NCBI GenBank assembly: GCA_026119935.1
Contig: JALRMH010000020.1
Coordinates: 558,001-622,000, forward strand
Direction of reading: 5' to 3'
DNA from: Endothia cerciana
Lineage: Eukaryota > Ascomycota > Sordariomycetes > Diaporthales > Cryphonectriaceae
DNA: 64,000 nt
Shown: in pieces, positions 47,301 to 59,861 of the stretch
Numbering within the stretch: the first letter of the stretch is position 1
Layout: every line of letters begins with the position of its first letter
The notes under the pieces: model-generated
What the model was told of the DNA's origin: nothing
The model's database searches: none
Seen by the model: the letters and a program-made list of their open reading frames with translations, nothing else
Program-made: the position numbers and the translations under genes

Positions 47301-50300
47301 TCTGTAATCTCAGGAGTTTGATCAACAATTTCCGTGAAATGACTGGCAATAGCTGCCTCCCACGCGCGCTGGCAAACAAGCGTTGGCAAAACCGTGGGCT
47401 CAAGCCCTGTTCAAGGATCTAGCATTTGGATCATTGAGGCTGGCGCCCTTCCAGGTCATTTGGACCAGACCCAGGTCTCGGTTTCTAATTCCCTGATGGT
47501 GCTGGCCAGGAAGCCTTGACGGATACAAAGGTGATATGAGTCATTGAGGCCGTGTGTAGTACAGGCCTTGGATGAAGCTCGTATGTGATAGCCAGCCCAT
47601 TTCCAAGTGGTTGACGGCCTTGACATCCAATATCTGCCTATTTTTTATTTTTATTTTTATTTTTTTTTCATTCTCGGACATACGATGATTTATCTTCTCT
47701 ATCTAGGTATTCGGAGAATCTTCCATAACCTTCTCGCCCTGCCTCTGTTACCATTGTCCTTAAGTAATTGCTCGATCTGCTCTGGAGGTTTGGTGGTCGA
47801 CAGAACCACAGGTCAGGACAAAGGCCTTGCGTAGGTCCATGGTTGTGTTCTTGTATTTGTCTCACGACGAGAAAATCGTCGGGTATTTGCAGATGCGATA
47901 TTCTGGATGAGATAATAAAAGCCTTAGGACCCTTCGGAACTGGTCTTGAACTGCTGTCTAATTATCTGGGGCATCTTTACGAATCAGACTCCTAAGGCCG
48001 TTCGTCTCAACAATGAGCTCGAGTGGCATGGCATGCAGTTACTCCAACCAAGCTAGGAGGTATGGATTGTGATGAGGCCTTCACGCCACTGACTGAATGA
48101 GGTCTTGCCTTTTCACCCCAAGCTCCAGTTGTATCTTGCCTCGCATCAAACCAGCACCAAGTCACTGTAGGTACTTATGGACAGTATCAGTGGGACTTGC
48201 TGATCAGCTTGGGATACATATTACTGCAGCAGACAGCACGCAAAGGATCTGCTGAGCTTGCCCGCCGAGCCTTCACGAAAACAGCTGAGCTTTGTCCATC
48301 CAATAGCTCGACCTGTGCTGATTAGCTCAATGAACTATATGTGACAAAGTAAAACAAATGCTGAGTGCAGCAGTCTCTTGCAGACAGACGTTGAAGTCCT
48401 GATGTGGAACATGGACACAGTTCGATCAAGACAAGACCAGTGCACCCAGCGGACTCTAATTATAACACGGGTACTTCCGTCAATAACGTCGAGCCTTGTC
48501 GTCCATGCGATAATCACCGGCTCAGAAGCTGCGGGTCAATTAGGGATGGTATGTCCTAAATTCGGAGGAAGATTCTGGCAAAAACGGTCACCGATTGATT
48601 ACGGATACTGATACTTTGTTTGTGGTATCTGTATCGATCGGCTCTTTATGAGTTGCAAACTGTGTCTGATTCGAGGCGCCACCTGGGGTGATCTTGACGT
48701 TACAAGATACCTAGGCCAACAACATCTCTGTGTGCAGTGATACACCATGCCAGAATGACAACCCTCAGAACAAGAACTCAAAGGGGCAGGACAAGAAAAG
48801 TTAGGCCATCAGCACGCAGATCCAGACCATGTAATCTGTGAGGCCGCACAGTTATATACCAAGACATGTTAAGCACCGCTGATACTGCTGCCTCAAAACT
48901 GCTAAGTATCATGTTGCAAAAATGGCCTGGGCCCTGACCATGATACCTAGGTATTGAGTCTACGATTGGCAGGGGAGGCGCCAAAGTCCAACAAGTCACC
49001 TTCTTTGTATACCCGACACTAACTATGAACAACGTGCAGACAAAATCAGGAACCATCACAGAAAGTGGCTCAGCATCCTCTTGAGCACACTTCCCCTCCT
49101 TTCTCAAACTTATTCACATAAACCGAGATGCACCTGGGACAGTGTGGACCCAATGCTTTAAGGTATTACGACCACCGTCGGTATCATCTTTTGAGATACG
49201 GCATTATAGTTCTTCATAGAGCCGCCTTCATCGGGGCATGTTCTCATGACATAGGTACTTCTTCCCGGCCTGGGATAGCCTCGGTTCGTTTTCCTCAAGG
49301 CGACGACAACGTTCTTGGGGGGGGGGGGGGCATGTGCCGTTTCATCCCAGGCACCTGTTCTTCGGCCGGGGGGCGCCGCGATGTTTGGTCTTGTTCGAAC
49401 GCGCGATGACCACCTCGAGGCTGGGGATTGCTCGGTACAGTGTCCCCACCAGTAACGGCCTGCCGTGGTCCATCCTCACCGAAGGGTATTGTCTCTGGAG
49501 CAGACGCGCGCTGGTGGAGCCCCTCACTCTAGAATGGCGTGGCATGCGGTTGGTGACATGACTCAAGGAAGACTCGGCGGTGCTGATTCCGGGTGACGGG
49601 CCCGTTGGCGCTGCTGTATACCTGATTCTGGCCGCGCAAGGACCTGGCTGTGTGGTGCCTCAGCGAGCTCTCAAGGGCAGGACAAGATCTTCGATACTGA
49701 GCGCTCGAGCTGCCTTTGGCTGCGCTGGGCTCGAGATCACGATGGGAAGCGGCCCCGATGGCGCTGCGTCTTCGAGCCACCATTAACAACATTGGGACCC
49801 TAGGTCTCACTGGGCCTTGATGACTAGATATCTGTACAGGGAGTGGCTGCGGTGAGTTCGAACGCATACGCCAAGAGCAGCTGGGAGGAGGTGGTCACCG
49901 CTCTTGGAACCGGGGATCCATGCCGGATGCCATGGTCGCTCTGCTAGACCTGGTCGACAGAGGCATCACGATGTTAGCATAGCCGGGTCAGAATGGTGAC
50001 AGGGTCATATTGGATGAACAAGACTGGGATTACCACGGCGAGCCGCGCTTATGCTGCTCCTGTCGTCCCTCGTTTTGGACCGGGAAGGCAGGTTGGAATC
50101 CAACGGGGATGTTGCGCTGAGAGGTCGCAGGACGTCCTTGAGACCCATAGCCTTTGAAAATTTGGGGGTACTGTCAACAGAACCGGCCTGAGGTTACGCA
50201 CCAGTGTCTTGCTGTGCTGGCACACATGGTCCTGACGGGGCATGGATTACTTTACTTCGAGGGGGGGGTCAGGTGGTTCAAGAATGAGATGCGCAACGAA

Positions 50301-52089
50301 GTATGATAATCCGTGAGACTATTTACGCGCAGAGTACGGAAGAATACGCTACACAACTCCGTTTGACCAGAAATTACTTATTTGAAAGATCACGCTAGGC
50401 TACTGCATCAATATCGTGCCCCCCCCGGAGGCAATGCTGAGTCAACCAGGCATAAGCCAAAGGATCGAGATGGAGACGCCGTCCCTTGCAACCAATTTTG
50501 AAGACACCTGGGCAGCGACACTTCAGTCTGCTGGCCACCGTGGTCCAGGGCCACACTCCCCGGTCGGTGAGCACTTGGGAGCCGGAGGCCGAGAGGCATT
50601 TCCGAAACAAAATGGACCTTCTTCCTCTCCGGGCATGCGTCTGGTGGGAACCCACTACTCTAAACTCCAGCCTCCTATTCCATTCGAACTGCCGTGACCC
50701 GGTCGGTCCTCTCTGGCTGGCAGAACGCCTACCTCACTGCGGGGTACATTAGCTACACTCCAGATCGAAGGAACTCCCCTCTAGACAAAGTTCAGACGAT
50801 GTGATCATGGTGAGCCTCGTGGTGCCACTCGACCGAAAGGTCTCGGGGAACAGAGAGCAGTGTAGCTACCTATCGACTATCAAGATCTCGATGGTGTCAA
50901 CCACAACTCTTCGGCCCCTGGCGTTCCCGAAGCCTCTCGGTGGCCCCAAGGTCGTCACGACCGACTAGCACCGAGCTCATGCAGGAATCCATGAACCAGT
51001 ACTGTGTGCTGCGGCCCGGGAGGGCGGGACCCAACCCGAGCCTACCAGTCAACCGATAGTTGCGCAGGGCTGTATTCCAAAAAATCTTATCAGCTCCTCT
51101 GGACGCGCGATCATTGGCACGATGGCGTTTGGGTCCTGCTGAGGATCTACCAACCATCACAGCACGCCTGCTGTCGACCGCTGCCGAAAACCATGCTGCC
51201 GGGTCTTCTCGGATACCAGGTATTCGAGGGAGGAGGAGACCTTCTAGAAGGAAAAGGGAGTACACTGGACTGGATCCCCAGCTTGGCAGAAGTATTCTGG
51301 ACGCGCGGCCGTTGAACTCTAATAGAAGCCAAGTCTCTGGGGAATCGGCCCAAGCCACCCGGCCCAGGTTTGTGGCGGACCCTGTGCGCCGAGGCCATCA
51401 GCTGGACGAAGTCGTCCACGAGGGCTCCAGTGGACAAAAAGGGGGCCCGAGTACCCAAAGGCTTGAAGGGTGTGAAGATCCGCCGACAGCACGCGACCTA
51501 GCGGCCTGCCGTCCACCAACTGCTTGCGGTATCAGGAGGACCCCGTGTTGCGTCGGGGGCCTGGGACGACGTCGCAAACGTATGGCTGCATTAGGAATAG
51601 CTGAGGCGCAAGGGCGGCGAAGGCCTGAGTCGTTCCTCGCTCAGACTTCCCCGCAAAGAGGAATCCAGGGCCCCTGTGGCCCTCCGCCGGGAGCACAGTG
51701 GCCAACCACCGCCCTCCCAAACCCCATCCAGCCATCCTCCCATTCCCTCCCGCAGATCTCTTTGACGCCGCCGCACGCCTGGAAGCCCAAGCTCGACCCT
51801 GCGGGGCCGGTCGGGCGTAATCATCAGGGGTAATGCTTGCTGGGTGCGGTGGCGATCGAGGCAGAGGGGGATCATGTGCCAGCGGCCAGCCAGCCTTTCC
51901 GGACGACGACATGCATGGTGGACAAGCACGTCCCGTACATCACCTGAAACTGGAATCTTATTTGCGCGCGGCCAGCACGACAGCCAAGGGTCGACGAGCC
52001 TACTTACTGCCCCATAGTATTATGCATTCCCGCTGATCCTCTTTTGTCACTGCGAGAGATCCCAAACACAATAACTCCCGCCCCGGAAC
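41381..52089. other. gene-poor region, right part
   Basis: No convincing gene in about 10.7 kb. The longest frames (41632-42321 with 229 codons; 51060-51833 with 257 codons) have no recognisable motif, and overlapping frames on the other strand are equally open. A T-rich run sits at 47640-47668; C or G runs at 41463-41472, 46499-46510 and 49317-49330. One short peptide at about 49580-49640 resembles a dinucleotide-binding loop (see findings). No reverse transcriptase, integrase or transposase motif, and no terminal repeats, could be made out by eye. Confidence 0.5.
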
Positions 52090-52113
52090 AAAAAAAAAAA
52101 AAAAAAAAAAAAA
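52090..52113 (+). repeat. run of 24 A
   Basis: An uninterrupted run of 24 A ends 51 bases before the ATG of the zinc-cluster gene. It is probably in its 5' leader or core promoter. A poly(dA) promoter element or the tail of an old retrocopy are both possible. Confidence 0.95.
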
Positions 52114-52164
52114 GCCCGCAGCGATGAGCGGCCTGGGTGTCACCGCTGCCATATTCCAGAGATC

Positions 52165-55140
52165 ATGAGCCGGCGACAGAACAGCAGCTGTGACCAGTGC
52201 AGGAAGGGCAAGAGGGCATGTGATGCCGTCTGGCTCCGCGACAGGCAGATCCAGCGCGCGACGGCCGAGGCGGGAGGCTTAAGGCCGAGTCATGGAGGCA
52301 GGTTCCTTTCGCGCTGCGGTTTCCCCGGCCCCTCCCACCCCCCCCCCCTTCCCCTTCCCCTTACCCCGTCCTGTCCGACGATGAGGCGGATCCGCGGTTG
52401 AGCCCATGGTGGGTGCAGCGGCGGAGCACATCGCGGAGGGAACCACGCACTGCGGGCGCGCAGTCAGACACACGCACACCTACACACATAAGTAAGGTCC
52501 GGGGTCACATACACGCTGTGGCTGACGTCGAGATTCCCAGGTCTAGATGATGACTTCGACTTCGCCGGCCCGTGTACGAACTGTGCCCGGACGAACAAGC
52601 AGTGCACCTTCGAGTGGGTGCAGAGCCAGCAGCAGCAGCGCAAGGAGAGACAGGCGCTCGCGTCTCACGATGCAGCCGCGCCGCCGGGCAGGAAGCCCGG
52701 GGGCCAGGCGGCCGCCGAGTCCCGGTCTGTGGGATCTCAGTCGCCGCCGGCGTCGTCAGACATGCCGCTGCGGCCCCTGAGGCCCACGATGCCCACGATG
52801 CCCACGATGCCCACGGCGGCCGCCGGGGCGTTCGGTGCCCACCAGGCATACCCCTCCTACCCCCCTCCCCAGCATGCTACGGACCAGCAGATGCTGCTCG
52901 ACGGCTGTGCCTATCCCGCCTCCGGACCGGACCACTTCGACGTGCCGAACCCGGTGTCCGGCGTCGCCGGCGTCGCCTTCGTCGACGGCTCGCTAACGAC
53001 CAGCGCCCCGTCCACGAGCCTTCCCGTCGCCCCGTGCCTGAACCTGGGCACGGCAGACGCGGCCGGCTCCCACCACCCGCCACCGCCGTTCATGGACGTC
53101 TCGGGCGCCCTCTCGGACTACAACCAGCGCGTTCACTACAGCCTCGCCCCCTTCAACCCCTCGTCCTACGCCGACACGGCCGGCCTCCACGATGGCGTCT
53201 CGGGCGTGTGGTCGAGCCCCACGGTCTCGTCGGTCGCGGCGTCCGACGACGGGCCCCCGCACACGCGCAAGCGCCGGCGGACCCAGAGCCCGTCGCGGTG
53301 CGCGGTCACCATGCCGTGGGCCATCACGGGCGACAGCCGGCTCGCGCGCACGGCCAACGGCAACATGATCAGCGAGACCATGATGAGGATCTACCACGAC
53401 GTGATGGAGGGGGCGCTGTCGTGCTGGCTGACGGAGCAGTCGTGCCCGTACAACACGGTCGCCGTCTCGTCGAGCCTGAGCATGCCCGGCTACCTCCACC
53501 AGCAGCAGCAGCAGCTGTGGAGCACCCTGGAGGACATGCAGCGGGAATGGGGCCCCAACTGGACCAACCGGGTCTTCCGGCGCGTGACGAAGCTCGACCA
53601 GAAGGCCCACCTCCTCGGCCTGCGGCGCCTCCGCCCCGCGGACGAGCGCAAGGTCGCCGCGGCGCTGAACGCCGCGGTGATGGCGTTCACGGCGCAGTGG
53701 GCGCAGGCGAGCCAGCGGAGCAGCGCGCGTTGGCCCGCCGCCGCGGGGCCGGACCCGGCCGGGGACCGGCTGCTGGACCTCGAGCTCGGCGGCGAGTTCG
53801 ACCGCACCCTGCAGAAGTCGTTCTGGAACCAGGCCCGCAAGGCGCTCGACGACTGCGGCGAGCTCGACTCGTTCCGCATAGTGTTCGCCGAGATCATCTT
53901 CGGGCTGACGCAGAAGTACGCCGGGGAGTCCGCGGGGCAGCGCGCCGACGACATCCTCGACGAGGGCGGCGGCGACACGGCGCAGGTCGTCGAGGACATA
54001 CTGGGGCAGGACACGCAGCAGGTCTGGCTGGAGCGGGCGATACGCCAGCTGCAGGTGCTCCGGCGGCGCGTGGACCTCTACGACCTGCAGGTGCGCCCCA
54101 GGCGGGAGGGGGGGGACCCTCACCACCACCACCACCACCACCACCACGGCTGCTACGATGCCGAGTGCAGGAAGACGATCGACCTGCTCTTCTGGCTGGC
54201 CGTCATGTGCGACACCATCTCCGCGGCCATGACGGAGCGGCCCCTGATGGTGTCGGACGAGGACAGCAGGAACCTGAGCCTCGCGCACCCCTCCCACCAC
54301 GACGCCAGCGCGCCGGCCGCCTGCGACTCGGCCAGGCGCTGGAACGTGATCCTGGCCAAGGACCTGCAGACCAAGATCACCTCCCTGCGGTGGCCGTGCC
54401 CCGACTACGAGATCGCGCAGGAGCTCACCGACGCCGCGCCGGTCAAGGTCCTGCTGTACAGGAAGGTGACGCGCCTGCAGACGCTGGTCACGAGGGACAG
54501 GGACCCGGGCACGATCGAGGAGGCCATCCAGGACTCGCTGATGGTGTACACGCACTGGCAGGCCATCTACTCCGGGCTGTTCGCCGACTGTATCAACAAC
54601 CACGTGCACCTGCCCGCGCGGATACAGAGCTGGTACGTGTGCCTGTTCGGCCACTGGCTCCTCGCGGCGCTGCTCCTGGTCGACCTCATCGAGATCGTGG
54701 ACCAGCGCGGGATGGGGGGCGAGAGCCAGATGAGGCGGAGGACGGGCGACGGGACGATCTCCGGGATCAGGAGGTCCAGTGTCGTGCTGGTGTCCGACCT
54801 GGCGAGGGCGTCGACGCCGAGGCATGACGACTACGGGGAGCTCGAGAACTACCACCACGCCATCAACGAGGGCGCCCTGCTGACCGAGCCGTGGACGATG
54901 ATCCTGATCCGGACCTTCTCGCGGGCCTCGATCATCCTGTTGGAAGGCACCGTGAGGCTTCCCGAGGTGCCGGCTGACGATGCCGAACACCCGGCCGAGG
55001 AGGAAAGAGGCAATCTGGAGAGGTGTGAGGACTGTGTCAAGGCGCTGTGGTACCTGGGTAGGAAGTCTGACATGGCCAGGGAGGTGGCCAACGTGTTGGT
55101 CGTCGCGCTTCAGCGCGAGAGGTTAAAGGCGGTACAGTGA
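52165..55140 (+). CDS. Zn(II)2Cys6 transcription factor
   Basis: Exon 1 starts at ATG 52165 and carries the first half of the zinc cluster, CDQCRKGKRAC. The large exon 52541-55140 carries the second half, CTNCARTNKQC, giving all six cysteines in C-x2-C-x6-C spacing twice. The join between them is not settled: donors at 52288/52289 or 52318/52319 fit the phase of the acceptor CAG at 52540, but both are weak, and an extra small exon ending at the strong donor GTAAGG at 52492 is possible. After the cluster come Gln- and Pro/Ala-rich parts, a fungal-type regulatory domain with many helices, and a run of nine His near 54121-54147. The protein would have about 900 residues. Very high GC makes both other frames and the opposite strand open across it. 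The regulated pathway is unknown. Confidence 0.85.
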
Positions 55141-57544
55141 CATGACGACCCTCCCGTGCTGGGTTCGAAGGGAGGTCAGTACGGGTCGAGACACACATAT
55201 CCCAGGGGAAATAGTACACTTTTCGCGCCGATACCCGAGGCCGAGGAATCCCTTAAGCAGCTGCTACCGTCCATTACCATCGGAGTAGTTCTGCTGCTCC
55301 CGCGGTCTATGGTGTTGGAGCGAAGAAGGGAGCACGGGGAGCGTGAGAATCAACAGACCCAGTCCTGTCTGTCGAGCAAGATCAAGACGCCACTCGATGA
55401 CCCCTCGAACCTTGACAATGTCTACTACGGCAAACCTATATGAGGGTCAAAGAGAGAAAGAGAGAGATAGAGAGAGGGGGGGGGGGGGTTATTGAGTTTG
55501 GGTGCCGTCCGTATGGCCGAGGCATTCACCGTGGAAGTCTCTGGACGGTATGGCATGAAAGCGACGTGGGAACCTAGATTCTGGCAATGGCGCCCGGCTT
55601 GTGGGTTGCTGCCGGTAGTCACCTCTGAACCGCAAACGCGTGCTTCCACTGCACCCGAATCGCGGGCTGACCGACCGAACGGTCATTTCTAGTGTGTGTT
55701 GCCAGACTGCGAGTTAAATAAATCCTCCGTTGCACACTGTTCGAGGAGGCAATGTGGCGTCCTCCCGCGATGGGTTGGGTATAAGCTATCCCCTAAGGAT
55801 AGTAACAGGTCCTATTATTGCTCTTGGCTGTAATATTCGCATCGGTCCGAGCACGAGTCACGCCTCATCAGATTGGGTGGCAGCTGCCTGCCAGAGGAAC
55901 ACTGTCAGGTATGGCCTTGGAGGTGGCGGCGGCGCCATCAGCGCTGGACGCATCATGCATGAAATCGTCAGCCCGCAGCCCGCTCGAGCCCCTCGCCCTG
56001 ACATCTATACGAGTGGCCAACTGCTCCGGGCGAGAGAGAGAGAGAGTCTAGGTAACCGATCGTCACCGACGGGGAATCATAGCGAAACGCCATCTTCACT
56101 GCTGCCCACTGCCCTCGAGAGCTGAAGGGGGGGGGGGGGGCCGAGCCGCGTGCGTCGCGGATCATAAAGGACGCCGTTTCCGATCTGGTCGTTCTGCGCC
56201 GCGTGTTGCTCACATCACCCGGACCCTGCTTGGGCTGTATTCTCCGCTCGGCAATCTGCGTCTTGGCTCAAGTGACCGGGTTCAATCCCGCGCGTGTGGC
56301 GGCGGTGGGTGTGTGGCCAGCACGGCAGAGGTTGCGCTTTTTTACTTGTGGGCCTGGCGTTGTGGTTATGTCGGTAGTCGGGGCTGTCACATACACACGA
56401 AGTATCCTGTTCCCTCTAAGCTTTCGGCACATACCAGCGCATGATCGGTGGTGGGAGATGCCCTTCTGGACAGCAGCCATTTCTGGCTCCCTGGAGCGGG
56501 CGATGCAGCGGCGATGCCGCTGACAGTGCGCCCACACAAACCACCTCCCCCCCCCCCCACAGCGCCGGTGGCAGCGGCTTCCTCATCCCCACCAGGGCCA
56601 TGAGAAGCGGAGACCCGATGAACTATAATAAGAACTTTGAGTGAGGCTCAACAGGCGAATCTCCGGCTCGGTAGCCCACGCCACCGTTTGATGTCGCCTG
56701 CGCAGGAACCAGTTGTCAGGCGCGGGTCCGACCCGGTGGCACACATAATCTTCTGGTGGAATTATGAGCGGCCTGGGGGGGGGTCAAAGCTCTATCGGGA
56801 CCCTGCGCGGCTGTACCGTCTGCCTGGAACGTCACCATAGCTAGGTAAAGTGGCGCCAGCATCTCGTCCTCGCCGGTGGGGCGGGTCTTGCTGTCTGCGA
56901 GCCATTGCCAGAGGCCGGCCGACATAGCCCCCCAGCTCGCTGGCGCCGCGCCGTGATGGATATGATAACAATATGACTGCTCAGGAGTGTGTACAGGAGA
57001 ACCGAGATCTCATACACAACGAGATGGCAGCCCACCTGCCTCGATCAGGCATCGCTGGTGATGATCTCCCGCGGCGTTTCTACTGTATCACAAGGAGGCG
57101 GCCCCGTGCCCGCTGTGGGACACGAAGGATCTGTGAGCCCCCCACCCCGTCCACGGTAGCCCGAGACCCCGCCAGTGTCAAACAAGCGATGAAGCCTCAG
57201 GTTGATTGCAGGCGCGCATGCGGGGGAGAGACATGCCACCGTCGGAAGGGCCACGGTTGCATCCTACGCCCTGCCGAGGGGCGAGATCTCCGTGTCTACC
57301 GTGGGACCTGAACGCCTTCACTGCTCCTGGCGGTGACACCTCTGACGCAGGTTCGTATCAGGGGGATGTCACGGTACAGCTCCTGCTGCGAGGGCCCTTT
57401 CGAGATGTGACCAGGCCCGGGATGGTCTGGCACGGTTCCTACCGGAGGAGGATACTGTCGATGGGGTGACATGACAGTCCTGATGTCGGTATGGGAGGGG
57501 AACACTGGTCGGGCTGGCTGGTGGGTGACTCCGCAAAGAGCCAA

Positions 57545-57600
57545 CGAGTGAGTGGGTGAGTGGGTGAGTGGGTGAGTGGGTGAGTGGGTGAGCGGGTTGA
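57545..57600 (+). repeat. GTGAGTGG octamer repeat
   Basis: About six head-to-tail copies of GTGAGTGG, the last diverged (GTGAGCGG). Confidence 0.9.
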
Positions 57601-57890
57601 GTGAGGTTCTGTCTGGTAGCAACATACTGTAACGAGAAGATGGGCCAAATTTCCAGGGTCAAGGATGGAAATGTCGCTAGTCCGACGCCAGGCATGGAGG
57701 GGCCCTTGTCGATTTCCAGGCGATATCCAGGCAGGCCCCCCGGTCAGTGCAATGTCAGGCAGGGGTAAGCTCCCACCGGGGCTCGCACCTTCCCCATCTG
57801 CAACCCTCTCTAAGTACCTGCTGGCAGGTCAGGGTCAGGGTCAGGTTCGGGGGCAGGTCGAGAGGGACTTTGCACGAGGAAGGTGAGGAC

Positions 57891-57892
<2 letters not shown>

Positions 57893-57961
<69 letters not shown>
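57893..57961 (+). repeat. GA dinucleotide microsatellite
   Basis: About 34 GA copies with one AA interruption near 57949-57950, directly followed by a G run. Confidence 0.95.
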
Positions 57962-57962
<1 letters not shown>

Positions 57963-59026
57963 GGGGGCAAGCTGGCAAGTGTTACCATAACTCCCACACA
58001 GAGAGGGAGACAGAGGGAGAGAGGACCCTGCCACGCCTCCCCACCTAGGGCACCCCCCCCCCCCCAGCTCTCCCAAACACCACGCCAAGTGCATACCTAC
58101 ATGCTACTATGTTCCATTCTATGGTAGTATCACATTACTGTGTAATGGTCTCCCAAACGGTGCTTCAGGGCCTTTCTTCGTCCACAGGAGCCCCGATCTC
58201 CCGACTTCCACCCCCCCCCCCCTTCCTCCTCGTCTCATCAATATTCGTTCCTCCACCCCATGCACAGACTCACAATGCCCCTCTCTCCCCTCCTCACTAA
58301 TCTTTCTGTAGTCTGCTGATCATGACGGTCCTGTCGGGCCCGGCTCCAGCCAAGGTCTCGCAAGCTCAGGCTCATCAGGGCCGTGTCATCTTGGCCCGTT
58401 TCCCACCACCTCTGACTCAGCATCACAGGAGGGAGGGCACCCGCCAGTTCGGCTCAACCACCACCACCACCAGGTGTTGCTACTATTACTTAGTACCAAG
58501 GCCTCCCCTTTCTGGCCTTCTGGTATTTCATTTCTGGATCTCCCTTCCGGAACTGGCCAGGTCGCAATTTGCATCCGCCAATACTCCCCGGGCCCTGGCC
58601 GCAGTTGTCACGCCCTTGTCTGGTCCTCGAGATTACCGGAGGCCACCTGGGTGGATCACGCTCCCCCGATCCAGGCAAGGATTTGGCTGCCCTGCCCAAA
58701 GGGCGCTGTCTGTTCTGGCCTGCTGCCCTGCCTGGACGTTGCTCTCCGTACGAGGGAGGGGCTTGCCACCCGCTTCAAGATTATCCTCGGACAAGTTGCG
58801 TGTCGCCCTCCTCCTGGTCTCCCCTACTGGTTGATCACCTGTCGACATCTCATCTCCGGGCTCCCCTCAACCGTTCTCGCACCGCCGCCTCCAGCTGGTG
58901 GTCCCCTTTTGAGCTGTCCAGCCCCCCGTCCTGTCCTGCTGTCCCCATCTCTGGCCCCGAGCCCGACCTCTCTCACAACCATCAGTCACGGGCAGAAACA
59001 CGGCCCAAGGAGAAAGGGGGGGAGAC

Positions 59027-59053
59027 GAAGACGAAGACGAAGACGAAGACGGG
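59027..59053 (+). repeat. GACGAA hexamer repeat
   Basis: Four to five copies of the hexamer GACGAA. Confidence 0.9.
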
Positions 59054-59765
59054 CAGGTCCATTTTGCGCCCTCGCGACTCGACCCCGTACGGAGGGTCCA
59101 GAGCACCACGACAGGCCGCAGCGCAGCGCAGCGCAGCTTCCCGACCAGTCAGTCCACCAGACTGCTGCTGTAGGCTACGACCGGGATGAAAACCCGCCCT
59201 CCTCGCCAGGGACGCCTCATAGTACCATAAGCACAAGGCAGTCTGCCTATCGCGACCGGTTGACCCTTCGCGGGACCTCATATCCGGTGTAGGGATAAGA
59301 AGAAGAAAGAAGAAAAGAAAAATTTGAAAAAAAAAAAATAAAAAATTAATTATTCGACAGCCGATACAAGACCCTTCCCCTTTGGACGCACCAGACCCCT
59401 CCTGTCCATGCACGATCCGGCAGCCCAGGCCCTGCTGCCGGCTCCACCTCCATGCATGTTTTAAATGAATTCGCAATCTTCGCCCTTGATATAGCTATCG
59501 ATTGCCCCAGGATTTCTACGTCTTGTGCCCTGTGGGTTCATCCAGTTTCGGGGGAGGTCACAACCAGAGACTTCACCTCCTCAGATGGGCTTGGGGTGGG
59601 AAGTCGTCTCCGCAACCAAAACTTCCACCGGCGACCTATAAGGCCTTCCAGGCCTACCTGAGGGGTCAATTGGGCACGGGAGACCGGAGGACAGCTCCAG
59701 GTTCGGCGTGGGAAGCGAGCGTACCGGCATCTCGATCTCGAGGGGGTGGAACCGGCCGAACGAAG

Positions 59766-59813
59766 ATGGGCGGCGCCACCAAGCTAAGGTTCCCTCTGCC
59801 GTACAGGCGGCAG

Positions 59814-59861
<48 letters not shown>

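Larger units (their letters stand above)
55141..59765. other. repeat-rich intergenic region
   Basis: No convincing gene in 4.6 kb between the zinc-cluster gene and the Ser/Pro-rich protein gene. It contains G runs at 55476-55488 and 56126-56140, C runs at 56547-56558, 58053-58065 and 58211-58222, and three microsatellites listed separately. Frames in 58322-59292 are long (up to 272 codons) but three overlap in the same stretch without a domain. The part from about 59290 is A-rich and then probably the leader of the gene at 59766. Confidence 0.5.

Noticed and set aside
51060..51833. 257-codon plus-strand frame in the gene desert
   Set aside because: No recognisable motif, no convincing start context, and overlapping frames of similar length on the minus strand.
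52572..54827. 751-codon frame on the plus strand in another phase
   Set aside because: It overlaps the zinc-cluster gene and reads as Arg/Pro/Ala-rich low-complexity sequence, a shadow of GC-rich coding DNA.
52993..54990. 665-codon open frame on the minus strand
   Set aside because: It mirrors the zinc-cluster factor exon. Very high GC at third positions keeps opposite frames open; composition is Arg/Pro/Gly/Val without a domain. The plus-strand frame has the zinc cluster and sensible sequence.
56262..56300. possible plus-strand tRNA (GGTTCAATCCC)
   Set aside because: The A-box-like TGGCTCAAGTG lies only about 15 bases before the B box, impossible for a tRNA.
59502..59765. upstream extension of the 988-residue protein
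   Set aside because: The extension begins with a non-ATG codon and reads as unlike the following protein; ATG 59766 starts a family-like N-terminus.
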